DNA of 64,000 nt from Aradus depressus (Eukaryota > Arthropoda > Insecta > Hemiptera > Aradidae): NCBI GenBank assembly GCA_963662175.1, contig OY759215.1, positions 19,023,079 to 19,087,078 on the forward strand, written 5' to 3'. Below are positions 29,959 to 40,203 of this stretch, piece after piece (within the stretch, counting starts at the first letter, position 1; the number at the start of each line of letters is the position of its first letter). Under the pieces are notes generated by a model that was not told where the DNA came from, searched no databases, and worked only from the letters and a program-made list of their open reading frames with translations. The translations under genes were made by a program, and so were the position numbers.

Positions 29959-30001
29959 ATGTCTTCTTACGCAGTTTTCATTTTCTCAGCACTTTTACAA
30001 G
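29959..30001 (+). CDS. Candidate first coding exon of a secreted-protein gene
   Basis: ATG in a good context (GTGAAAATG) opens MSSYAVFIFSALLQ, a short hydrophobic leader of the kind that starts secreted insect proteins. After one further G (phase 1) comes the donor GTATAT at 30002. Small leader exons that end in phase 1 are common in such genes. No repeat family covers it. Possible continuations in phase are at 34009 and 34202. The product is unknown; alternatively this is a chance ATG with a hydrophobic frame. Confidence 0.45.
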
Positions 30002-30104
30002 GTATATATTCAATTATTGTTTTTAATTACAACTAAGAAATTTCCTATAAATTATGTAATCAATAAATGTTTTTGTATGTCCGAACTTTTTTTTTACTTC
30101 CCCA

Positions 30105-30705
30105 GGCTATATGAAATTTGAAAAAAAAAAAAATCAAATTCGATGTCGAGTTTTTAATGGAATTGGGCACATTCATTAACTTGGCAGTTATTACAGTTTT
30201 TAGATTAAACCTCTCCTTTGATCTCCCCCTTCCCTTGGGCCGATTTCACTGGAAATTAATAGCTGCCGTTCATTTGAGATTTTGAATTTAAATATGAAAT
30301 TTCATGTCAATACATTCCTTTCATTGGTAATTGTTGCCTTTTTTCAGTTGACCCCCTTCTCCCCTCCTTTCTTTGGGTCGATTTCGCGGGAAATTGCGAG
30401 GTGCCGCCCTTTTGACGTTTTGAATTTAAATATGAACTTTCACGTCGATCGTACTACCTTTCATCGGTAGTTGTTGCGTTTTTTCAGTTGACCCCCTTCC
30501 CTTGGGCCGATTTCGCGGGAAAATTGCTAGGTGCCGCCCTTATGGGGTTTTGAATTTAAATATGAAATTTCTTGACAATACATTACATCGGCAATTATAG
30601 AGGTTTTTGAGTTGATCCTCCCCTTCTCTTTATTTGATTCCGCTGAAAATTAATAAATGTCGTTCTTATAGGATTTTGAATTTACATTTTTTTTTTTTTC
30701 TAACC
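30105..30705 (+). repeat. Family A repeat with three or four tandem internal modules
   Basis: The module CCGATTT(C)...GAAATT...TGCCGCCCTT...TTTTGAATTTAAATATGAA...TACATT...TCGGTAGTTGTTGCGTTTTTTCAGTTGACCCCC recurs at about 30238, 30370, 30505 and 30630 with a 125-145-bp step. It shows that the family carries tandem modules and that copies differ in module number. Confidence 0.65.
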
Positions 30706-31130
30706 CCTAATCCCAAAATTGAAAAAAAATAATTATTGTGTCTGTGAATACGATAACTCCCGATGAAATGTATATATTGTAAGGATAGGGGGGTGGGGTG
30801 ATTAGTGGGGGTCAACTCAAAAACCCCAATAATTGCCAAGGTAATGAATGAATGTATCGAAATTTTTTAAATTTAAATTCAAAACCTCATAAGGATGGCC
30901 ACCTATTAATTTCCTGGGGAATCGGCCATGAGAAGGGGATAAGAGTAGGGGCTCAACTCCAAAACTCTAATAACAGCCGATGTACTGAAGGTATAGACAA
31001 TTTAGTATCAGGATTTAGAACCCCCTAAGTCAACTATTGGTTTTAGTCGAAACGGTACATTAGGTACTTTTATAAGAAGAGCGGAAACTCATTTCGTTCT
31101 GGGGAAGTACATTGCCAATGTTTTAACAAC
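30706..31130 (-). repeat. Family A repeat, reverse orientation
   Basis: CACGATAACTCCCGATGAAATG-like block, GATTAGTGGGGGTCAACTC, AACCTCATAAGGATGGCC, AAGGGGATAAGAGTAGGGG and the start end GGGGAAGTACATTGCCAATG. Head-to-head neighbour of the plus-strand copy at 30105. Confidence 0.65.
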
Positions 31131-31449
31131 GGCTTCATTATCCAAGTAACAATAACTATTATTTGATTTAAAAAATAATAAAAAGTTATCTTATCGTACT
31201 CCTGTTTATATCAGTTGACCCACCTATTTCCCGTCGTTATGATAAATCTTAAAATACTTGCTTTGTATTAAAAAAATGTAGAATTTTTTATTTATTTATA
31301 TTATTATTTATTTATATTATTATTTATTTGAAATACACCTAAAGGTAAGATTGCGTTTATTGTCGTTTATCCAAACTATTAAATTTTTTTTTTGTAACTT
31401 GTTGCGGTTATGGTGAAACATTTCTCTTTTAAAATATAAATAATATATA
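31131..31449. other. Unassigned, with an (ATTTATATTATT)n stretch
   Basis: TTTATTTATATTATTA is repeated at 31288-31330. Nothing else recognised. Confidence 0.4.
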
Positions 31450-31612
31450 AACCTAGTCCAGGTCCTTAGGTTTTTTATCTGGAATGTGAAAAATCCTTGA
31501 GCACGTCATCCTTCGAATGGTCCCGAGTACAGACTCAGATATTGTCAGGTGTTCGTTCAAGACTTATTGGGTGAATTAACCTGGGCAACATTTAGGACTC
31601 CTACCTGTTTGA
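31450..31612 (+). repeat. SINE-1 fragment
   Basis: AGTCCAGGTCCTTAGG, ATCTGGAATGTGAAAAA, GAGCACGTCATCCTTCG, GTCAGGTGTTCGTTCAAGAC and ACATTTAGGACTCC follow the SINE-1 body in order. Confidence 0.65.
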
Positions 31613-31639
31613 AGCCAAGTCTGTTTATTAATCTTTATA

Positions 31640-31921
31640 CAGTAGAACCTCTATAAGTCGAACATCGAGGGAGACGCCAAAAAATTCGAATTACAGAGTT
31701 TTCTACTTATGGAGGATTTCGACTTAGGCGGATTTTGATTCGACTTGTAGAGGTTGAGATTCATTCTAACTAATTTTGAGTTAGAGAGGTGAAATAAATA
31801 AAACTTCAAGTTACAGAGGTAACAAACATACTTATATTTATTATAAATCAACATTATTTCAAAACATCCTTAAAAGTCAGTAATTTTTTTTTGCTTTAAA
31901 TAATTGGTAATCCTATTTATT
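31640..31921 (-). mobile_element. Tigger/pogo-like non-autonomous element, truncated
   Basis: Starts CAGTAGAACCTCTATAAGTC after a TA and runs collinear, in reverse orientation, with 42079 down to about 41766 of the complete copy: GGAGACGCCAAAAAATTCG, GTAGAGGTTGAGATTC, AATTTTGAGTTAGAGAGG, TTTGCTTTAAATAATTGG. The second terminal repeat is missing. Confidence 0.75.
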
Positions 31922-31944
31922 GATCCGATTACATATTTTACATC

Positions 31945-32300
31945 CCCTATTATAGGAAGTATAGGGGTAGTTATGTAATCGTAAAGGAATTCGATGTTGA
32001 AGTTTCACCAGAATTGAATGTTTTCCGATTCTGATTCAAACAATTAAAAAAAAAATAATAATAATTGTGAACACGATAACTTCCGATAGAATAAAGGTAT
32101 CTAAACAAAACTTCATACGTTAATTCAAAACAGCCTTATGACGACACCTATTAACTTTACGCGAGATTCGTCGAAGGGAATGGGCGATTAGAGAAGTGGA
32201 GCTTGACTGTTGTTGAAGTTGACATAAAAACATGAAATTCCATTTAAAACTAGACATCGAATTTCCGACCTATTAAATAACTTCATCTATACTACGTATT
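31945..32300. repeat. Family A repeat, half minus and half plus
   Basis: 31945-32212 reads as the minus-strand family (CCCCTATTATAGGAAGTATAGGGG tip in parts, ATTCGATGTTGAAG, CACGATAACTTCCGATAG, GACGACACCTATTAAC), while 32225-32300 reads as plus-strand 3' end (CATGAAATTCCATTTAAAAC, ATCGAATTTCCGACC). The two halves face outward from a junction near 32215. Confidence 0.55.
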
Positions 32301-32709
32301 GCTGTGCAAGTGTAAAACACCTTGACTTTTTTTGAGGAAGTTACTTGAGATAAAACTGTTTGACGAACCACTAGACTGTTATGAATCATACTACATTAGT
32401 CAAGTACGTTTCTTCGAACTCCTGCTTGGACACATTAAAAACACATAACTATCCTCTTGACTTCTTGCGTGAATTAATCATCTAAGTGTTCGCTCTCCCT
32501 CTGAGACCAATATATTGATTCGGTTGAAAATCAGTAGTTGTCTTTCTAAATCCTAGTTCACACCGGGTCTCGCAATTTTCTGTAGACGGAACCAAACCGT
32601 TGGTGGACACGCAAAGGTTTTATCGGAGGGACCTGAATTCGGCAACAAAACTATTGATGAAATTGAGATGAGAAAATGACATGTGTTTCCGAAATTTCAC
32701 TCTGTTGAC
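32301..32709. other. Unassigned, with a family A 5' fragment
   Basis: 32465-32555 matches the family A start (GAATTAATCATCTAAGTGTTCGC). The rest is unrecognised. Confidence 0.4.
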
Positions 32710-32887
32710 CAGGGGCATAGCCAGAATTTTGAGCAGGGGGGGGGGGGGGGGGGGGGGGGGGGGTATAGACTCCCGGGGGCACAGCCCCCAGTTTCCCTGG
32801 TTAGCGTTGCAGTCTTTTTGTTATTAATTTGGGAGACTCGGACTCCTAGAAACTCCCCCTGAGGTAACCACTGACTGTAATACTTAA

Positions 32888-33039
32888 GTTGACTTTACAT
32901 GAGCAGCAAAAATGCAAAGCGCAGCAGCAGCATATGAACGCTGTGGTTTCTGAGCTTTTAGAATTAAATGACTCACATCCAATAACGTGCAATTGCTGCT
33001 GCTGCGCTTTGCATTTTTACTGCGCATGTAAAATCAGCT
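32888..33039. mobile_element. Small TTAA-flanked inverted-repeat element (152 bp)
   Basis: Left arm GACTTTACATGAGCAGCAAA, AATGCAAAGCGCAGCAGCAG; right arm GCTGCTGCTGCGCTTTGCAT, TTTTACTGCGCATGTAAAAT. TTAA lies at 32884-32887 and 33040-33043, as for TTAA-targeting elements. The arms are about 45 bp around a 55-bp loop. The 98-residue frame starting at 32889 is only a frame across it. Confidence 0.7.
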
Positions 33040-33148
33040 TTAAGAGTATAAAGTATAACATAAATGACGATTTTGTGCGAGGAAATGAAATGATCGAATT
33101 CATATATAAGGAATTTCTTGGAGGTTGTTGTGAGCTGTATTTAATGAA

Positions 33149-33310
33149 AGACACAGAGTTGTTGTCCACTCACAAGTTTTATTAGCATAGCCAGTTTTCG
33201 GTCCTATAAGACCATCTAAGACCACACTACCTTTGTAAAGTGTTAGCACTGAAGATGGTCTTATAGGACCGATGCTAATAAAACTTGTGAGTGGACAACA
33301 ACTCTGTGCC
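33149..33310. mobile_element. Foldback with hammerhead-like parts
   Basis: GACACAGAGTTGTTGTCCAC, TCACAAGTTTTATTAGCA (33149-33187) pairs with TGCTAATAAAACTTGTGAGT, GGACAACAACTCTGTG (33273-33305). The plus arm has stem I TTAGCA, CTGAAGA, T, GGTC-TTATAG-GACC, GA then TGCTAA, missing about ten bases between. The minus arm has the same stem II, GAA, AACTGGCT, A, TGCTAA but lacks the 5' core. Between them the two arms show all parts of a hammerhead with a 6-bp stem I. Confidence 0.55.
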
Positions 33311-33525
33311 TTTCAATTCATATATATTTAAATAAATATAATATGACTTGTTTCGTACATGTACATTTATGTAACACCTGATTGCTGATTTAGGAATCAG
33401 ACGCACGGGAAAGATCCTATTGCTTACTTGCAAGCAATCCATTATTTTAGTTTATTTAATTTTTAGCTTGGTTTTTTGCTCTGGTCAGGGGGGGGGGGGC
33501 GCCCCCCCCCCTGGCTACGCCCCTG

Positions 33526-34008
33526 CGGTTAACCCCTAGTGACTTTGAAGAACATACTATGAATATAGATATAGAAGAATATACTACAGACATTTGTGAG
33601 GGAAAATCAGCAAGCAGCACAGACTCGCGAGAGCACGTTGCCGAAGTGTCTACCATTGAATGAGGAAGTAAGCTGGTCTAGGTTTACATTATACAATGTT
33701 GCGCAACATTGTATAGCGATGGTCTCAGGTCTCCATTTCGGATGGGTCTCTACACCAACTGAAGGTCTACTGGATGTCTATAGACATTTGATAAACCCGG
33801 TTTCTGAATGGAACATCGCGAGAACGGTCTACGAGTGTGTAGGCTTTAGTAACTTCGGAGTCCTCATACCAAATTCCCTATTGATCCATACATTAACAGT
33901 GATTAGCATTTTTGAATTAAGCCCCCCCCCCCCCCCCCTGACCCTCCCCCCCCCTGACCCTCCCCCCCCCGGAACGCGGACAATTGTTTGTTCAATTTCT
34001 TTGTATAG
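33526..34008. other. Unassigned, with C runs
   Basis: C runs at 33924-33937, 33946-33954 and 33963-33970 lie in a decayed family A module (CATTAACAGTGATTAGCATT, GAATTAAGCCCCC). The 140-residue frame 33596-34018 has no family signature. Confidence 0.35.
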
Positions 34009-34048
34009 AGGCTGTTGAACATTTCCGTGAATGTGGTCCCTGTCTACA
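34009..34048 (+). CDS. Possible second exon of the candidate gene
   Basis: The acceptor TTCAATTTCTTTGTATAG ends at 34008. Joined in phase to the exon at 29959-30001, the frame reads EAVEHFRECGPCLQP with two cysteines, compatible with a small cysteine-containing secreted protein. A GTATAC donor-like site follows at 34049. The resemblance to cysteine-rich inhibitor domains is slight and I do not assign a family. Confidence 0.22.
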
Positions 34049-34201
34049 GCCCTGTATACACAATATTATACTCGTCGTTTTCAAAACATTTCCATATCTC
34101 TTTAAATGCATATTTGCATTATGTCCATATAAATACCTACTGCATTGTTCTCTTCCTATTTTTTATAATTTTTGGTCACTATTTGTTCAAATTATTTACA
34201 G

Positions 34202-34314
34202 TAACAATACAAGACGAGCCTCAGTTCATTGTCCTGGCGACAGTTCACTACCCAGTACACGAACAATGGAATGCCCACCAACACAACTCATTTCGTATCC
34301 CAAACATCCCCTGA
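34202..34314 (+). CDS. Possible last exon of the candidate gene
   Basis: A long pyrimidine-rich tract and ATTATTTACAG end at 34201. In phase 1 the exon reads TIQDEPQFIVLATVHYPVHE and ends RIPNIP before TGA at 34312. The segment is less AT-rich than its flanks, which is typical of an exon. It is histidine-rich and matches no family I know. The next 100 bp are T-rich and end at a SINE. Confidence 0.25.
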
Positions 34315-34414
34315 ATTTTTTTCTTTTGGAATTATTTCTCGTTTTGCTTTTTAATTATTCATCATGTGTCCTTCATTATTCATTACGTCTTTGTCGACTA
34401 AAGAGAAAAAGTTT

Positions 34415-34740
34415 GGGCGCCGGTAGCTCAGTGTTATGCGTGCTTGTCTTCTGAGCTCAAGAACGTGGGTTCGAAACCCAACCGAGGCCCTTAGTTTATT
34501 TTAGCTGAGAGGTAAAATAAACTTAAACACGCCGTTCTTCGAATGGGACGTTAAGCGATGGTCCCGAGCCTCAGGTACTCGTTAAAGACCCCTGCCCTGG
34601 GTGAATAAAAATTTAGAGTAGGCAAAATTTAGGACTCCCACAGTAGAGTCGGGCTCATGTCCACCAGAGTGACGAAAGAGCGCTCTGGTAGTAGGCTATA
34701 TCGTAGTTAAAGCCCGGGCATGAGTCATAAAACCTAACCT
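34415..34740 (+). mobile_element. SINE-1, full length with target duplication
   Basis: GGGCGCCGGTAGCTCAGTG to CATAAAACCTAACCT. Flanks AAGAGAAAAAGTTT (34401-34414) and AAAGACAAAAAGTTA (34741-34755) are a diverged target duplication. B box GGGTTCGAAACCC is intact. Confidence 0.88.
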
Positions 34741-34784
34741 AAAGACAAAAAGTTAAAAACATACAATAACTAAAATGTTGACTT

Positions 34785-35240
34785 TATGGGCGACTATATA
34801 CTTATAGCGTCTACATATAGAGGATGTTATGTCATTGGTGAAAAATGTTTTCCGACCTACTGAATAACTGCTGTTGTAATGGCAGAATGTTCGGCAGTAT
34901 CAGCCGAATATTTTTTAGCTCAAATGTCGATTGATTTTGGAGGAAGAGCGAAAACGTAATTAATTCGTGCTGAGGATTTTGCCTCAGGGGAAGGTATGCC
35001 ATCTGTGAAAAATTCTATGTTTACTTTTCATATTAATTCAATTTTTTCCGACCACCAGAATAACTGCCGTTGTAATAAAAGTATCGATTTTAAATTTTAT
35101 ATTTAAATTCAAAATCCCATAAGAACGACTTCAATTAATTATCCACGAAATCAGCCGAAGGGAAAGGGGTAGCAGAGAAGGTACGTTACTCAAATACTGC
35201 CGATGTAATAAATGTATCGATACATATTTTGTTGAAGCCA
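34785..35240 (-). repeat. Family A repeat, rearranged
   Basis: TGGAGGAAGAGCGAAAACG, TAATTAATTCGTGCTGAGG (element start) lies at 34945-34975, followed by 35060-35230 with ATCCCATAAGAACGACTTC, GAAATCAGCCGAAGGGAAAG and CTGCCGATGTAATAAATG. Confidence 0.55.
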
Positions 35241-35490
35241 AGCTACAATGTACCACCCACATTATATGCAGACAATATATTGTTTCAGTGTTTTAGCATC
35301 CTAATGTATATAATTAGCAGCCAATGTCCATTTTTAAAAATGATTTTTCTCCCATTGTTTTCCATATAATTTGATGTATTTATTTTATCCTTATTTTATT
35401 TATTTCTGAGTATTTTGTTAATTATTTATGAATATCTTGTTCTGGCAGTATAGTAACATTTGTTTTTATCGAGCGGTTGGTTATTAAATA
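35241..35490. other. Unassigned AT-rich sequence
   Basis: Nothing recognised. Confidence 0.3.
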
Positions 35491-35885
35491 TTAGAAAGAA
35501 TCTTTCAGAAATAAGATGTTGAGTTTTCGCTAAAATTTTATATTTTTTCGACCTTCTGAATACAAATAAAATAATGTATATATGTGTGTGTTTCAAAGGG
35601 ATGTATCTACAGGAAATTGTATATGTTTATCCAGAACCTATAAGGATCACACCTATCTATTTTCAAAATACAGTATGTTGAAATCGTAATTTCTCAGGTT
35701 TATTTTCGAATTTTCCACTTGATTAAATGGACATAATTTTGTTTGGATCCGGTTCCCGAAGAGAACGGTGTATCAGAGGATGAAGGGGGAGGTTTAACAC
35801 AAAAACACTTCCTAATAACTACCCATGTAATGGATGTATCTGTACGAAATTTGATATGTATATCTAAAACCCAATTTTTTTTTTT
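35491..35885 (-). repeat. Family A repeat, diverged
   Basis: Minus-strand modules: ATGTTGAGTTTTCGCTAAAA, CAGAACCTATAAGGATCACA, GGGGGAGGTTTAACACAAA and CCCATGTAATGGATGTATC. Confidence 0.5.
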
Positions 35886-36365
35886 TCATAAAAACTATAA
35901 TAATATATTATATTAACCATAATATATAAATCTTGTTCGTTTATAAAAGTTTCAATTCATACTTTACTTCCATTTTTATTTTCCTGGAACAAGTTCTGTA
36001 ACAACAACCTATAATTTCTGTCGTAATAATTTTTGTTTAATATTTTATTATTATCATGTAGCGATTGTACCTGAAATTACTATCTAAGTGTCGGTGTGCA
36101 ATGAAGAACATTTTTACAACATTATTGATCATATTTTTCGTTGTACTGAATTTAACTAAAATATCAATATGATCTTTCGGTAAGATGCTTCGATAGCTTA
36201 AATTTGTCATGATAAATAACATTTGTGGTAAAAGAAAGTAATATAACAGTATAAATTTTAAACATATAATTATTTTAGCTATCACTAACCTTTCATGCAT
36301 AAAAAAAATTAAAGAACAATAAAGAAAGTTTAATTCCTCATACTACTTTTCTTATTGTAACATTA
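35886..36365. other. Unassigned AT-rich sequence
   Basis: The 87-residue minus frame 36037-36300 has no recognisable motif and is of very low complexity. Confidence 0.3.
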
Positions 36366-36562
36366 TACCATGGTGGCCGTGCGGGCTACAGCCTACGGCT
36401 TTGGTCGCATGGTCTCACCATGGTTTTACAGGTTCGAATCCCGTCCGGGAGTGAGATTTATTTTGTAGATAGAACTCCCTCCTGGGGCCCTGCATGTCGT
36501 AAATAATTAGATAACTGAGTGACATGGCTAATATGCATCGAACATAAGGCCAAAAAAAAAAA
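36366..36562 (+). repeat. SINE-2 copy, slightly 5'-truncated
   Basis: ACCATGGTGGCCGTGCGGGC, B box AGGTTCGAATCCC, GTCGTAAATAATTAGATAAC, CATGGCTAATATGCATCGAA and a 12-nt poly(A). Same family as 12212-12456. Confidence 0.85.
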
Positions 36563-37194
36563 ATATATACATATATATATAATTTCATTCAAACAGTGCA
36601 CGACAGCAAATTTTTCAAATTAAAGCAGATGTTTACACATTCTCATGAGAACCGCGTCACTCACGCAAGTTTTTTTTTATATTCTGCACATTTATCGTAA
36701 ATGTTTTATAGACTGATGTGTATAATTTATAAGTTATTTGTATAACAATTTTGTGACGTATCTAATTACCATTTTATTCTATGGTTTAAGAGAAATAAAT
36801 GTTATTATTATTATTGTTGAACAAGGTTCAATCTACACCAGTGTTTCCAGGTGTGTAGCATCCTGGTGGTAGAGATGAGTGACCAGGGTCCAAGAGAGAC
36901 ACTTGTCTTCAAGGCCATGTTCTGGCATCCCTTGTGGTGGTAACACGGTTAGATCAGATTCGTTCCGTTTCTTCTTCTCCCTCCCTTTGTTCTAACCTCT
37001 TTCGGAATTTCTTCCTCTCACAACCGCTCCTCCTCCTGTTTTTCTTTTCTTTTTTTCCCCCCCCCCCCCCATTTTCTTATATCATTTTTCTTTAGACTGC
37101 GAGAAAATTGACCATAATAATAGGCTAATGACACACTGACAAGGTTTCTCTCAAACACTGAGAAAAGTTTGAAAATATTTATGATTAGCAGGTT
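36563..37194. other. Unassigned; possible LINE 3' end
   Basis: AGAGAAATAAATGTTATTATTATTATTG at 36790-36817 (given in parts: AGAGAAATAAATG, then TTATTATTATTATTG) resembles the short-repeat tail of some non-LTR elements. A C run lies at 37057-37070. Confidence 0.3.
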
Positions 37195-37790
37195 ACCCGG
37201 CATTGCTCGATAGAATGAATGTATCGACACGAAATTTTATATGTGTATTCAGAATACCATAAGGACGACACCTATTGATACACGTCTTAACCCAAATACT
37301 CTAATAATAATTATATTTATTTCCGTTAAACCATAACATGGTAAAGGATACTTGTACACATTAAGATAGCTTATAAGTTATTTACATATACAGATATTAG
37401 ATTAAAATACTACTAAAAAATGAAATGAAATGAATAAATAAATACTTGAAAATATGAGTACAAAAATAATAATATTAATAAATACAGTGAATAAATAACT
37501 AGTAGATGAATGTATTGACACAAAATGTAATATGTAAATTTAATATCCCATAAGGACGACGTTTATTAATTTTTCGTGAAATCGACCGAAAAGGAAGGGC
37601 TCAACTCAAAAACCTAATAACTCCCAATGGAATGAGTAGTATCGTGGTATCGATGAAATTTAGCATGAGGATTCAGAAGTCTCTGTGTAAGGCAACTAAC
37701 TATTGATTTTTTAATTGGTTTCAGAGAGAGAGCAAAAACTTTTAATTGATTAATTCGACTTTTTAAAAATTAATGAATCTGCTGTTGGAA
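37195..37790 (-). repeat. Family A repeat split by AT-rich sequence
   Basis: 37200-37290 (AATGAATGTATCGACACGAA, AGAATACCATAAGGACGACA) and 37500-37770 (GACGACGTTTATTAATTTTT, CGTGAAATCGACCGAAAAGG, TCCCAATGGAATGAG, GAGAGAGCAAAAACTTTTAA) are collinear; 37310-37500 between them is AT-rich filler. Confidence 0.6.
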
Positions 37791-38130
37791 GAAAATAGCA
37801 GTTAATAAATAACAAATCACCACTAGCGATGACCCTCGACAGGAAAATATTGGGCAAAGGTTCCCAAATTAAACATATTGGGGTATATTTGTGTTAGCGT
37901 GTGCAGTTTACTTGGCAAGTATACCTAACTGTTAGGCTAGGAGGACCCGATTATTTGGTATTTGTGTATATTCGTCTAGAGGGCGGTTTTTCCACTCTCT
38001 AGTCAAAGGGGGTGAGGAAATGTTGGTCCATCAACTCGGACGGCTGCACTCGACACACAACCCTGGCCAAATAGTGTTGACAAGTGACTGCAGGATAATT
38101 ATTTAGTGAAATGATCCTTCAGTATTACTT
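37791..38130. other. Unassigned, low-copy looking sequence
   Basis: Base composition is more balanced (GGAGGACCCGATTATTTGG, CAACTCGGACGGCTGCACTC) and I see no repeat match, but no coding frame either. Confidence 0.3.
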
Positions 38131-38590
38131 CCCCAGAAAGTATGTTGAGGATGTTGATGTAGAGGAACATCATAAGGATATTTATGTATGTTCATCCAAG
38201 TCGACCGATGGGAAGTTGGAGATCAGAGGAGAGAGCCTAATTCAGAAACCCTGAAATAACTGTCGATGTAATGAATACATCAGTATGAAATTTAGATTAT
38301 TACAGTCCCTGAGTGTTTACAGGAATTAGAGGTGATTCAACCATATATATATATTTTTTTTTTCTTGAAATTTTTATAATTTTAAGCAATCACATGCATT
38401 TTACTTCCTAGCTATACCAGGTAAAGGAAAGGTTATTTAATCGATAATAAATTCTCGGTGCAAGTGTCTTCTGTAAACACGATAACTCCCGCTTGAATGA
38501 ATATATTGACACGAAAAAATTGTGTATGTTTGTATACGCAGAACCTCATAAGGACTAAAACAAGAAAACCCCAATAACTGCCGAAGTCAG
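38131..38590 (-). repeat. Family A repeat
   Basis: ATTACTTCCCCAGAAAGTATG, CAACATCATAAGGAT-type and GTCGATGTAATGAATACATC modules, then a second tip region (CTTCCTAGCTATACCAGG) and AACACGATAACTCCCGCTTG. Ends at the insertion of the hAT-like element. Confidence 0.55.
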
Positions 38591-38598
38591 GTCATGAC

Positions 38599-39366
38599 TA
38601 GAGCCCGTATTTCGTGCAGTATAAAAATAAAGAATGTGCAATAAAAAGGCCAAAATGTGCAACAAAAAATAAAATCCTGCTATTACCTTTTTTTCTGGGG
38701 GAAAAAAAAATGGATTCTAATTTGTAAATTAAATCTTTTTTTCAGCATAAAATTGGGTAGGGTTTAAAAATAAATCTATAAAATAAAAAGCCTAAAGGAA
38801 TTTATTTATACAATTTATAAAAAATATTTACTGAAAACACAAGTTTTTTCCCCTCCATGTTTTAATTACAAAAGCATATATGTATAAATCTTTGACTAAA
38901 AAAAGACTAGAGATATGTAAAATACAAAACAGTTCACCCCATTACTGGCTTGTCTGAAAAACTGTGCCGCCTCTCGCTAAGTACATTGTGTTTTAGCTGA
39001 AAATGAGTGATGGGACATTTTTCGTAGCTGCTTATAATGTCAGGTTGTAGATCCAATCCAATATCTTCTCCATTTATGGCCGCATTGTACTTTTTGAGTT
39101 GGTGATATCCGGGTTTTTTTTCTCAAAACTGTTGTAAATTTGTCGGTTAACAAATGTTTACATTTTCAAACTAACTCACAAATAAATTTTCTAATTACGA
39201 CAAAATATGAAATTTTGTGCAGTAAACTCCTAAAACATGCCATTTAGGACAAAATAAAATTTATGTATATTAATCAAGATGCTTTAATTCTTAAAAATAA
39301 ATTGTTATTTAATAATTTCAAGCGAGCGAAAAAGAAAAATTCAATTGCACGGGAATCGGGGCTCTA
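38599..39366. mobile_element. hAT-like non-autonomous element, 768 bp
   Basis: GTCATGAC is exactly repeated at 38591-38598 and 39367-39374, an 8-bp target duplication. The ends TAGAGCCCGTATTTCGTGCA and (reverse complement of the right end) TAGAGCCCCGATTCCCGTGC are inverted repeats with few mismatches. The interior is AT-rich with no transposase frame. It is inserted in a family A copy that continues at 39375. Confidence 0.82.
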
Positions 39367-39374
39367 GTCATGAC

Positions 39375-39690
39375 ATTTTTATCCACAACCCCATAAGAAA
39401 TCGACTTTAGAGAGGGGGGGGACTCAAGAACCCATGTAGTCATAAGTTCATTGCTTTTAAATACAATTTCTGGCAATCATCTTTAAAATTAATCATATAA
39501 GAAGCTCATATAAACACTTGATGGCACATAAACAAAACGTTTCGCTGACGACATTCCTTTGTTATCTAACTTCTGCCGACTAAGCACCTCCTCATCAAAT
39601 ACCCACCAAAACAAAATAATAAAAATCTGATTCTCTGCTAATCTGATATAATATGGCGAACCTAGTCTTTAAAAAAAAAAAACAGCGCAA
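39375..39690. other. Family A remnant and unassigned sequence
   Basis: ATCCACAACCCCATAAGAAATC and ACTCAAGAACCCATG continue the interrupted family A copy; a G run lies at 39412-39420. Confidence 0.4.
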
Positions 39691-40192
39691 ATGAATCAAC
39701 TAAGTTTTTGCTCTCCTGAAACCAATTTACCGATCTGGTGATGCTTTACTGAACGACTTTTGAATCATACTAAATTTCGTGTTGATGCAAATATTACATC
39801 ATCAGTTTCTAAAGTTTTTGATGTGGTTCCTCTTTCGATATAAAATATCGTGTTGACTTGTCATCATTACATGGGCAGTTTATTGTGATTTTTGAATACT
39901 TTGCTGAAAATAGATAGGTGTCCGTCCATATTGGGATTTGGATCTAAGTATAAAATTACCTCGGCAGTTATTGAGGTTTTATCCCTCTTTTCTTTGAACC
40001 ATTTCGCCTGAAAATCACTAGGTGTCGTGAGATAGTTTGAGGGGTAGTTTTTTAATTAAAGGAAAAACATTTATTTTTTTTTTCCACATTGACTACTTAA
40101 TAAATCCAGTTAATCATTACAAATTTAAAAAAAAAAATCCATTAATCATCAGAAATGTACTTCCTTAAAACAAAATAATCAATTTAATCATA
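39691..40192 (+). repeat. Family A repeat
   Basis: GAATCAACTAAGTTTTTGCTC, CAGTTTCTAAAGTTTTTGATG, GATTTGGATCTAAGTATAAAAT, CCTCGGCAGTTATTGAGGTT modules. 3' part lost. Confidence 0.55.
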
Positions 40193-40203
40193 CTGGATTT
40201 TGG

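Larger units (their letters stand above)
32710..33525. mobile_element. hAT-like non-autonomous element, 816 bp, with nested insertions
   Basis: Left end CAGGGGCATAGCCAG (32710-32724), right end CTGGCTACGCCCCTG (33511-33525), inverted with one mismatch. The flanking octamers CTGTTGAC (32702-32709) and CGGTTAAC (33526-33533) agree at 6 of 8 positions, a plausible decayed 8-bp duplication. G/C runs sit just inside both ends (about 32738-32763 and 33488-33510). Inside lie a TTAA-flanked palindromic element and a foldback with hammerhead-like parts. Confidence 0.7.

Noticed and set aside
32889..33185. 98-residue cysteine-rich protein
   Set aside because: The cysteine run is the GCTGCTGCT part of an inverted-repeat element; the frame crosses its palindrome.
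33596..34018. 140-residue plus-strand protein
   Set aside because: Its end is a proline run from C homopolymers in a family A module, and no motif is seen.
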